Below the pieces are notes generated by a model. It ran no database searches and had not been told where the DNA came from. It saw only the letters and a list, made by a program, of their open reading frames with translations. A program made the position numbers and the translations under genes. Below, one piece after another: positions 7,448-14,373 of a DNA stretch of 22,856 bases. This DNA is from RECH01 sp964431105. Lineage in GTDB: Bacteria > Cyanobacteriota > Cyanobacteriia > RECH01. The DNA lies in the NCBI GenBank assembly GCA_964431105.1, contig CAYSIR010000043.1, positions 1-22,856 on the forward strand, read 5' to 3'. Numbering within the stretch: position 1 is the stretch's first letter; each line of letters opens with the position of its first letter.

Positions 7448-9034
7448 TTAATTGGAAATAGCCGGAGCTACTATCGGGGCCGTTGCGGAGAGGGTTGCCT
7501 CTTCTCGGCGCTCGGCCAACGTCGTCACCGATCCTCGCAGACGAGCGGTGAGTTCAATCGTCTTCGCGTCATACACCTGAGTCATCAGTTTAGGATATAG
7601 CCCAATGCCAATGATGGGGATGAGCAAACTAGCAATGATGAACACTTCGCGGGGTTCTGCATCGACCAATACTTCGTGGGAGGTCAGTTCTTTGTTTTCC
7701 GGCCCGTAGAAAATTTCCCGCAGCATTGAGAGCAGGTAAATCGGGGTCAGAATCACACCTACGGCGGCCAAGATCACAATGATGAGCTTGAAGGTCAGAC
7801 TATAGGCATCACTGGTCGCAAAACCGACAAACACCATCAACTCTGCCACGAATCCGCTCATGCCTGGCAGCGCGAGGGAGGCTAGCGAACAGGTAGTAAA
7901 CATGGCGAAAATTTTGGGCATCTGCCGTCCAACGCCGCCCATCTCGTCCAAAATCAGGGTGTGGGTGCGATCGTAGGTCGCTCCGACTAGGAAGAAGAGA
8001 CTGGCCCCAATCAACCCGTGGGACACCATTTGCAACACCGCACCGCTCAGCCCCAAGTCCGTAAATGAGCCAATCCCAATGAGTACAAAGCCCATGTGGG
8101 AAATAGACGAGTAGGCAATTTTGCGTTTGAGATTGCGCTGGGCAAAGGACGTAAGCGCGGCGTAGATAATATTGACAACTCCCAGCACCACCAAAACCGG
8201 TGCAAAGTAGGCGTGGGCATCGGACAGCATTTCAGCGTTCATGCGGATGAGGGCATATCCCCCCATTTTGAGCAGAATGCCCGCTAGCAGCATGTGAACC
8301 GGAGCGGTTGCTTCCCCGTGAGCATCGGGTAGCCAGGTATGCAGGGGAAAAATAGGCAATTTGACGGCGTAGGCGACTAGGAGTCCTGCATAGACCAAAA
8401 GCTGGAATTTAAGCGGGAAGTCTTTATCCATAAGCGATCGCATATCAAACGTGACAGCATCGCCGTAAAATGCCATCGCCAGCGCCGCTACCAAAATAAA
8501 CAGCGAACCGCCTGCCGTGTAAAGAATGAACTTCGTTGCCGCGTAGAGCCGCTTTTTACCGCCCCAAATAGAGAGCAGCAGATAAACCGGGATCAGCTCC
8601 AGTTCCCACATTAGGAAGAACAGCAGCATATCCTGCACCGCAAACACCCCAATTTGCCCGCCGTACATAGCCAGCATCAAAAAGTAAAACAGGCGAGGTT
8701 TGAGGGTGACGGGCCAGGATGCCAAAATTGCCAGGGTGCTGATAAAGCCTGTCAGCAGAATCAACGGCATGGAAAGACCATCCGCACCAACTGACCATTT
8801 CAAATCCAGTGCCGGAACCCAGGTGTAGCTTTCAACAAGCTGCATTCCAGGGTCGGACACGTCGTAGAAATTGTAAAAGGCATAAATAATCAGAGCGAAG
8901 TCGATTAACCCGACTGTCAGGGCATACCAGCGAATTGTTTTCCCATCTTTGTCTGGCAAGATTGGGATTAACAATGATGCCAGTACCGGGAACAAGATAA
9001 TTGTTGTTAACCAGGGAAAATCAGCCATATTCAT
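7448..9034 (-). CDS. ndhD: NAD(P)H-quinone oxidoreductase subunit 4 (NdhD)
   Basis: A membrane subunit of the thylakoid NDH-1 complex, which passes electrons from ferredoxin to plastoquinone in respiration and cyclic electron flow and pumps protons. The 528-residue protein is a multi-spanning membrane protein of the proton-pumping Mrp/ND4 family. It has the antiporter signature YAVKLPIFPLHTWLPDAHGE, then APVHMLLAGILLKMGGYALIR, and the conserved LKRKIAYSSISHMGFVLIGI. Length and opening fit the NdhD1 type; NdhD1 against NdhD2 was not resolved. The N-terminus reads MNMADFPWLTTIILFPVLA, so either of two close ATG codons may be used; no clear ribosome site is seen. ndhF lies upstream on the same strand. 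That order is common in cyanobacteria, but here the spacer is 683 bases, which suggests a separate promoter. Confidence 0.95.
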   Translation of the reverse strand: MNMADFPWLTTIILFPVLASLLIPILPDKDGKTIRWYALTVGLIDFALIIYAFYNFYDVSDPGMQLVESYTWVPALDLKWSVGADGLSMPLILLTGFISTLAILASWPVTLKPRLFYFLMLAMYGGQIGVFAVQDMLLFFLMWELELIPVYLLLSIWGGKKRLYAATKFILYTAGGSLFILVAALAMAFYGDAVTFDMRSLMDKDFPLKFQLLVYAGLLVAYAVKLPIFPLHTWLPDAHGEATAPVHMLLAGILLKMGGYALIRMNAEMLSDAHAYFAPVLVVLGVVNIIYAALTSFAQRNLKRKIAYSSISHMGFVLIGIGSFTDLGLSGAVLQMVSHGLIGASLFFLVGATYDRTHTLILDEMGGVGRQMPKIFAMFTTCSLASLALPGMSGFVAELMVFVGFATSDAYSLTFKLIIVILAAVGVILTPIYLLSMLREIFYGPENKELTSHEVLVDAEPREVFIIASLLIPIIGIGLYPKLMTQVYDAKTIELTARLRGSVTTLAERREEATLSATAPIVAPAISN

Positions 9035-9404
9035 CGAGAAACTTGGATCGTTTTGAATGATCGTTAAATTTAGGTGGCTAGTCTTGCATCTATCTCTCGG
9101 TTAGAGACGATCGCAATTGCGCTCTGTCTGAAGGTAGGGCTGACGCTTGGGAACACTGACGACGTGTCGCTCAAGGTGCAAAAGTCCGCTAAGCAGCAAC
9201 CTTCTGAACGTCAAGGTTCGATCGCGGTTGTCCCGTTGCCGAACAGCCCTATCTATTGAGTTATGTAAACCGGTAGCCCCGGTATTACGCTAAAGACAAC
9301 CGTTGCCCGCCGTACATTGACGGCTCAATGAATTGTCTAATCTGAGTATGAATTGTAAAAGCAAGGGATAACAGCGATCGCATCAGCAATGATTTGTCAC
9401 GCAA

Positions 9405-9423
9405 GGGTTGCCTGAGACAACCC
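9405..9423. other. Perfect 6-bp hairpin in the ndhF-ndhD spacer
   Basis: GGGTTG (9405-9410) and CAACCC (9418-9423) pair around a 7-base loop. It lies mid-spacer with no T-run on either strand. It may be part of a long ndhD leader or an intergenic processing site. Confidence 0.4.
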
Positions 9424-9640
9424 GATTCCAAGTGTCGCATAGGTTGCTAGAGGTTTCTAGCGGAACCGCCTGCCGTTTTATAGTATGTCGGTCAATGTGT
9501 AAAAACCTACGATTTCTTCAAGTTGAGTGAAGAAATGGAACGCTAATTCAGTGTTGGGCGATCGCATCCCGTTTTGGGAAGGCTGCATTCGCCCGACTGA
9601 ACCATCCGTCAGAGAGATGTTACTGGACATTCTATGAAAG

Positions 9641-9690
9641 AAGCGATCGCGATACCTCAATGAACGATGAACACTAAGGGGCGATCGCTT
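9641..9690 (-). terminator. HIP1-built inverted repeat after ndhF, possible terminator
   Basis: AAGCGATCGC (9641-9650) and GCGATCGCTT (9681-9690) are exact reverse complements, giving a 10-bp stem with a 30-base loop just past the ndhF stop. Read on minus, the second arm runs into CTTCTTTC; read on plus, it runs into TTTTG. Each arm is a HIP1 site plus two extra matching bases. Because HIP1 is itself a palindrome, part of the complementarity is automatic. The long loop lowers confidence in termination. Confidence 0.4.
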
Positions 9691-9717
9691 TTGTCCATTC
9701 TGCGGAATGCAGCGAGA

Positions 9718-11799
9718 TTAAGTGATGCCTGACACCAGCACCAAGCCCAGCACTGCCCCAAACACAATCAAGGCATAAAACTGAACCCGACCATTTTCCA
9801 GGTACTTTAGCCCTTCACCCGTAATCAGCGTGACAAATCCAGTCAGATTGACCACCCCATCTACGATACGGATATCGACCTCAAGCACCTGACGGGCCAA
9901 TCGACGAACGCCCTGCACAAACACCGCATCGTAAATTTCATCAAAGTACCACTTGTTCAGCGACAGTTGGTACAGCGGTTGAATGCTCTTGGCGATCGCA
10001 CTCGCATTGATCTTGTAAGTCAAGTACATCAGCGATGCCAGCGTAATCCCAATCAGCCCGATGCCAATGGAACTACCGGCCATTGCCAGGAACTCACCCC
10101 ATTCAAACTCAGCAGGCATCTCTAGCGGTGGCAACCCTTCAACGACCTCACCCGGTGGATGAATGAAAGCCTCAAAGTAATTCACAAAGGGTGTACCCAC
10201 TAGCCCCAACAGGGCAGAGGGAACCGCCAATGCCACCAGCGGAAACGTCATTGAAAAGGGAGACTCATGGGGAGATTCACTGTGGTGATGTTCACCATGG
10301 GCTTCATTACCAGGTGGATCAACCGTTAGCTCTTGGGGGTCCATCGCACCGGGGCCAAATGCTAAACCCATGCGCTTAAACTTTTCGCCGAGCAACTGCT
10401 GACGGATGTCGCCATTGTTTCCTCGGAAGTCGCCTTCAAAGGTGGTGAAATACATCCGGAACATATAAAAAGCAGTGATCCCCGCTGTTCCCCATCCGAT
10501 CGCCCATAGCACCGGGCTAACTGAGAAGGTGGAACCCAAAATTTCATCTTTTGACCAAAATCCTGCAAATGGCGGAATCCCGCAAATAGCCAATGTCCCG
10601 ATCAAAAAGGTCGTTGCCGTTATCGGCATAAACTTCCGCAGCCCGCCCATCAAGCGCATATCCTGAGCTAGAGCCGGATCATGGCCAACGACCTCTTCCA
10701 TGCCGTGAATGACTGATCCCGAACAGAGGAACAGCATGGCTTTGAAATAAGCGTGGGTCATCAAGTGGAACAGTCCAGCACCGTATGCTCCAACTCCCAT
10801 CGCCATGACCATGTACCCCAATTGAGACATGGTGGAATAGGCCAGCCCTTTCTTAATGTCGTTCTGGGTGACAGCGATACTGGCTCCCAGAAATGCGGTG
10901 ATAGCTCCCGTCCAAGCAATAATGTCCATGACTGTTGGCAGTTGCTCAAACACTGGGAACATCCGGGCAATGAGGAAGACGCCGGCGGCTACCATTGTGG
11001 CAGCGTGGATGAGGGCCGAAATGGGGGTGGGGCCTTCCATCGCATCCGGTAGCCAGACGTGCAGCGGAAATTGTGCCGACTTCGCCACGGGGCCGAGAAA
11101 TATAAGAATACAAAATAGCGAGGCTAATCCAACACTCAGCCCGCCCGACTGAACCAAGTCTGCGAGGCGATCGCCCACTTCTTGGAACTCAAAACTGCCC
11201 GTTGCCCAATACAGCGCCAAAATGCCTAGCAGTAACCCAAAGTCGCCGACTCGGTTAGTCACAAACGCCTTTTGGCAGGCCTCGGCAGCGGCTTTGCGAT
11301 CGTACCAAAAGCCAATGAGCAGATAGGAACACATTCCCACCAACTCCCAAAATACATAGACTTGCACCAAGTTTGGACTGATGACCAGCCCCAGCATGGA
11401 TGAACTAAATAGGCTCAAGTAGGCATAAAACCGAACATAGCCGGGATCGTGAGACATATAGCCATCGGTGTAAATCATCACCAGAAAGGCTACCGTTGTC
11501 ACCACTACCAGCATGAGAGACGTGAGGTGGTCGATGGTGTAGCCCATCGACAGGTGGAAGTCTCCGGCAGAGGCCCAGTCAATCGTTTGCAAGTAGGGGG
11601 CGTGTCCTTGAAGCTGGCTCCATAGGAGACCAAAGGACATCATCATCGTGATACCAACTAGGCTCACGATGAAAATGGAGGAGAGGCTGCGGGCACGATT
11701 TACCACATCCCCATAGGACACTAGGCCCAAGCCCACTAACATCGCCCCTAATAGGGGTAATACTGGAATAAGCCAGGCGTACTGATAAAGCGATTCCAT
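9718..11799 (-). CDS. ndhF: NAD(P)H-quinone oxidoreductase subunit 5 (NdhF)
   Basis: The ND5-type proton-pumping membrane subunit at the distal end of the NDH-1 arm, partner of NdhD in plastoquinone reduction. It is 693 residues from the ATG at 11799. Marks include an opening MESLYQYAWLIPVLPLLGA, the antiporter segment KSAQFPLHVWLPDAMEGPTP with SALIHAATMVAAGVFLIAR, and the motif GIPPFAGFWSKDEILG. A His-rich loop (EAHGEHHHSESPHESP) lies in the C-terminal third, followed by the long helix and final membrane segments. The frame stays open upstream to 11958, but the extra residues are polar and unlike NdhF. An ATG at 11808 is preceded by AGAAGAA and is the alternative start; homology favours 11799. 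The sequence fits the NdhF1 type better than the CO2-uptake paralogues, but this was not tested. Confidence 0.95.
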   Translation of the reverse strand: MESLYQYAWLIPVLPLLGAMLVGLGLVSYGDVVNRARSLSSIFIVSLVGITMMMSFGLLWSQLQGHAPYLQTIDWASAGDFHLSMGYTIDHLTSLMLVVVTTVAFLVMIYTDGYMSHDPGYVRFYAYLSLFSSSMLGLVISPNLVQVYVFWELVGMCSYLLIGFWYDRKAAAEACQKAFVTNRVGDFGLLLGILALYWATGSFEFQEVGDRLADLVQSGGLSVGLASLFCILIFLGPVAKSAQFPLHVWLPDAMEGPTPISALIHAATMVAAGVFLIARMFPVFEQLPTVMDIIAWTGAITAFLGASIAVTQNDIKKGLAYSTMSQLGYMVMAMGVGAYGAGLFHLMTHAYFKAMLFLCSGSVIHGMEEVVGHDPALAQDMRLMGGLRKFMPITATTFLIGTLAICGIPPFAGFWSKDEILGSTFSVSPVLWAIGWGTAGITAFYMFRMYFTTFEGDFRGNNGDIRQQLLGEKFKRMGLAFGPGAMDPQELTVDPPGNEAHGEHHHSESPHESPFSMTFPLVALAVPSALLGLVGTPFVNYFEAFIHPPGEVVEGLPPLEMPAEFEWGEFLAMAGSSIGIGLIGITLASLMYLTYKINASAIAKSIQPLYQLSLNKWYFDEIYDAVFVQGVRRLARQVLEVDIRIVDGVVNLTGFVTLITGEGLKYLENGRVQFYALIVFGAVLGLVLVSGIT

Positions 11800-12261
11800 A
11801 ACTGTCATTTCTTCTAATCTTCTATGGCCACGTAGGGATCTGCGTGCAGGGATGGACGAGCGACTGTCCCCGTAGGCAAAACTGCTTACATTCTGACATA
11901 CTGCTGACCGCTGGGCGATCGCGCTGGATTGAATCCACCTGCTGCGGTCAATGGGCAATTCGGTAGATAGCGAATAGTCCTAGCCATCAGATGACGCTAT
12001 TCAGATCTAGGTCATTCAAGCCATCGTTCAGCAGTCGTCACTCCGTAATCATCACTCCGCCACAGTCTAAGAGCAATTGTGCACTTGTGCTTCTCATTCT
12101 TAAGCAATTTAGTAGATTTTTGAGCCTGGAGGGATGTATCCGTAGTGAGATTTTGATTGGGAGGCGATCGCGCTCTGATGCGGGACGCTCCGCAAAACTG
12201 GCACACCCCTCTCCAGAACGGCTAGATTGAGATAGCTAAGCTAAAAGCTGTCGCGCTGAAT

Positions 12262-12279
12262 AGTGGACTCAGTGGACTC
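12262..12279. repeat. Tandem duplication AGTGGACTC x2
   Basis: AGTGGACTC occurs twice back to back (12262-12270, 12271-12279), exact. It is probably a slippage duplication. Confidence 0.7.
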
Positions 12280-12400
12280 GCGGCGCTCATCAATCTGGCG
12301 GATGCTTACGGTCAACCCTGACCGGAATGTTAGGACACAGTAGCGTAGCATTTCTGTAATGCCCGATTGTTAACCGCTGCTGGCTGGGCATTGACGGCTA

Positions 12401-12525
12401 ATTGACTACCCAAAGATTCTGAATTGGGCATAGAAACCGCTTACAGGATTTTGGGCGACGTAGGGGACAGACCTCCTGACCTGTCGGGTCGTTAAAGGTT
12501 TACACGTTTTGCTAATCAGCCAGGC
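12401..12525 (+). repeat. Dispersed non-coding element, copy A
   Basis: It aligns with 20271-20394 over its full length. The first 47 bases (12401-12447) align without gaps at 34 of 47 identities, mostly transitions. The middle shares the TAGGG...CTCC(T/C)GACC core with one indel. The last 44 bases match at 24 of 44, including TTTTG and TCAGCC. Both copies lie in the same orientation upstream of a plus-strand gene; this one ends about 400 bases before the protease start. The core can form an imperfect hairpin (GACAG...CTGTC). It has no open frame shared with the other copy. Confidence 0.6.
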
Positions 12526-12577
12526 GTTGAACATTCGGTTCTTAAATGCTTAGCACTGCCGGATACAGAGTTCAAAA

Positions 12578-12607
12578 TTCAGGGTGCAACGTTCAGGGTG
12601 CAACGTT
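12578..12607. repeat. Tandem duplication TTCAGGGTGCAACG x2
   Basis: The 14-mer TTCAGGGTGCAACG occurs at 12578-12591 and 12592-12605 exactly, followed by TT, the start of a third unit. It lies 320 bases upstream of the protease gene. It could be slippage or a tandem regulator site. Confidence 0.75.
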
Positions 12608-12621
12608 ATAAAAACGATGCG

Positions 12622-12651
12622 CTTGCGAATGGCGCTGCGCCAAGCCGCAAG
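12622..12651. repeat. Nested palindrome / REP-like hairpin
   Basis: Outer arms CTTGCG (12622-12627) and CGCAAG (12646-12651) enclose inner arms TGGCGC (12630-12635) and GCGCCA (12637-12642), separated by one base. The two nested perfect stems make a strong cruciform or hairpin. No T-run follows. Its form resembles repetitive extragenic palindromes; copy number in the genome is unknown. Confidence 0.55.
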
Positions 12652-12927
12652 TCTGTCCCATTCTCATCTAGAACGGATGGAACCTTTGCCAATGAGACCC
12701 TCTTTCTGCGGTGCGTTTGGGACTTGCTCCAGATTCCAAATCGGTTCTACAGAACCCATCTGACATGTTTCCATAGCGGGCTTTTGCTACGGTTCAGGAA
12801 TTTCTCAGCATCCTGACTGCGAGACTGGCGAAGTTAGCGCTTCAGCCAAACTCTTAATTGAATTGTGTCGTGGTCTTTCCTCTCTCCTCTTATTTATCGG
12901 CTATCCACGTTTGAGGCATTTGGCTTT

Positions 12928-14229
12928 ATGAATCGATTACTCCCTGTTCTTCGCCGATTTCGTCGCGTCCATGGTGTGCTGGCACTGGCGACGGCTGTTT
13001 CTGTTGTGATTCCTGTGGCGCACTCGACTGTAGCGTCTGCGATGGACGGGCCGAAGGCGGTATTGGATGAAGCCTGGCAGATTGTTAATCGAGAGTATGT
13101 TGATCCTGAATTTAACCAGGTCGATTGGCAAGCGGTTCGTCAAGAGTTGCTAGAGCCAGAGTATGGCTCCCGCGAACAGGCCTATGCGGCCCTGCGGGAC
13201 GCTCTGGGGCAGTTGGATGATCCCTACACTCGGTTTATGGATCCAAGGGAGTTTGAAACCCTCACTAATCAGACGTCTGGAGAATTATCGGGAGTCGGTA
13301 TTCGTTTAGAGATTGATGAAAACACGAACCTGCTTCGAGTCGTTGAACCCCTTGCCAATTCTCCGGCGATGGCTGCGGGGGTGCGATCGGGGGATGTGAT
13401 TGTTGAGATTGATGGTCGCCCAACTTGGGGAATGCCTGTTGAAGATGCCTCGGCATTGATTCGCGGTAATGTGGGTACTCAAGTCAATTTGCGGATTCGG
13501 CGCGATCGCGTTGGTGAGTTTCAAGTGTCTCTGAACCGATCGCGAATTGAGATCCCGGCGGTGTTTTACAACGTGCAGCAGGAGGGGAGCAACCGCGTTG
13601 GCTATATCCGGCTAACGGAGTTTAGTTCCCATTCACCCGAACAGATGCAGCGGGCGATCGAAGCGCTGTTAGCGGATGACGTGAATGGCTTTGTGCTGGA
13701 TTTGCGCGGTAATCCCGGCGGTTTGCTCTATGCCAGCATCGACATTTCCCGGATGTGGATCAATGAGGGGACGATCGTGCATACGATGGATCGCCGGGGG
13801 GAGATGGAAGATATTTTTGCGGATCAAACGGCCCTAACGGATTTGCCGCTGGCGGTATTGGTGGATGGTTCATCGGCTAGCTCTAGCGAAATTTTGACAG
13901 GGGCGCTGTTGGATAATGAGCGGGCAACGGTCATTGGTAATCAAACGTTTGGCAAGGCGCTGGTGCAGTCGGTTCATCCGCTGTCGGATGGGTCAGGGCT
14001 GGCGGTTACGGTCGCTCATTACTACACGCCTGATGGTACGGACATTAGCCAACTCGGCATTAGCCCAGATGTTGAGGTGCGGCTGACGGAGGATCAGCGG
14101 CGCAATTTGTCTGAGCAACCGGCCTTGGTGGGTACGAATGCAGATCCTTACTATGCGCAAGCGCTCCAGTCGCTCCAGGCTCAGATGTTGGCGAATCGGA
14201 TGCGATCGCAATCGGCACAACTGGATTAG
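12928..14229 (+). CDS. Carboxyl-terminal processing protease (S41 family, Ctp)
   Basis: A serine protease of the Tsp/CtpA family, acting in the thylakoid lumen or periplasm. Members of this family in cyanobacteria trim photosystem II D1 (CtpA) or other exported proteins (CtpB, CtpC). Numbered from the ATG at 12928 (433 aa): a signal peptide with basic MNRLLPVLRRFRR, a hydrophobic core and probable cleavage after about ASA at 38. A PDZ domain lies at about 115-200. The S41 core has the catalytic Ser318 in SSASSSEI and Lys343 in FGKAL; their spacing of 25 equals that of the Ser-Lys dyad in E. coli Tsp. The frame also opens at a GTG at 12865, but the later ATG gives the proper signal peptide and has GAGG 11 bases upstream. 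Which Ctp paralogue it is I cannot settle. A strong terminator follows. Confidence 0.93.
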   Translation: MNRLLPVLRRFRRVHGVLALATAVSVVIPVAHSTVASAMDGPKAVLDEAWQIVNREYVDPEFNQVDWQAVRQELLEPEYGSREQAYAALRDALGQLDDPYTRFMDPREFETLTNQTSGELSGVGIRLEIDENTNLLRVVEPLANSPAMAAGVRSGDVIVEIDGRPTWGMPVEDASALIRGNVGTQVNLRIRRDRVGEFQVSLNRSRIEIPAVFYNVQQEGSNRVGYIRLTEFSSHSPEQMQRAIEALLADDVNGFVLDLRGNPGGLLYASIDISRMWINEGTIVHTMDRRGEMEDIFADQTALTDLPLAVLVDGSSASSSEILTGALLDNERATVIGNQTFGKALVQSVHPLSDGSGLAVTVAHYYTPDGTDISQLGISPDVEVRLTEDQRRNLSEQPALVGTNADPYYAQALQSLQAQMLANRMRSQSAQLD

Positions 14230-14278
14230 TCGGTTTCCAGTATTGACCGCACGGCTTGGTTTGTAACCCCCATTGTTG

Positions 14279-14311
14279 ACCGACGGGATCACTGCGATCG
14301 CCGTCGGTTTT
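14279..14311 (+). terminator. Intrinsic terminator of the protease gene
   Basis: ACCGACGG (14279-14286) pairs with CCGTCGGT (14301-14308), an 8-bp GC-rich stem, followed by TTTT (14308-14311). A HIP1 site spans the loop and second arm. It lies 50 bases past the protease stop, before the convergent neighbour's end. Confidence 0.75.
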
Positions 14312-14373
14312 GCTGTGGGGATCACATTCGCGGCGGTTGGGTTGGCAGCCGCGCCAGGCTACGGGGTGCAATT

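Larger units (their letters stand above)
9035..9717. other. Long spacer between ndhF and ndhD
   Basis: A 683-base stretch without a convincing gene; the short frames in it resemble no family I know and carry no ribosome site. It holds the ndhD leader, ACCGG...CCGGT at 9269-9283, a perfect hairpin at 9405-9423 and a HIP1-based inverted repeat next to the ndhF end (9641-9690). A promoter for ndhD is expected here, but I could not fix one. Confidence 0.5.
11800..12927. other. 1.1-kb non-coding region between divergent ndhF and protease genes
   Basis: This region must contain promoters for both divergent genes, yet it is much longer than needed. Two short plus-strand frames (11991-12230 and 12598-12816) have no ribosome site or recognisable family. 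It holds a 9-base tandem duplication (12262-12279), copy A of a dispersed element (12401-12525), a 14-base tandem duplication (12578-12605) and a nested hairpin (12622-12651). No tRNA is seen. Confidence 0.6.

Noticed and set aside
9205..9240. GGTTCGATC segment considered as the T-arm of a tRNA
   Set aside because: No matching stem, acceptor or anticodon arm could be built around it.
9478..9660. 60-codon minus-strand frame in the ndhF-ndhD spacer
   Set aside because: No ribosome site or family resemblance; its start overlaps the HIP1 inverted repeat after ndhF.
11991..12230. 79-codon plus-strand frame in the divergent ndhF/protease region
   Set aside because: No ribosome site, composition unlike the real genes, no recognisable family; it overlaps sequence that reads as non-coding.
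12199..12235. GCACACCCCTCTCCAG shared with the sequence after copy B at 20394-20410, as part of the dispersed element
   Set aside because: The shared piece is short and lies in a different position relative to each copy (before A, after B), so it does not extend the element.
12598..12816. 72-codon plus-strand frame upstream of the protease
   Set aside because: It begins in the 14-base tandem repeat and runs through the nested palindrome; no family and no ribosome site.
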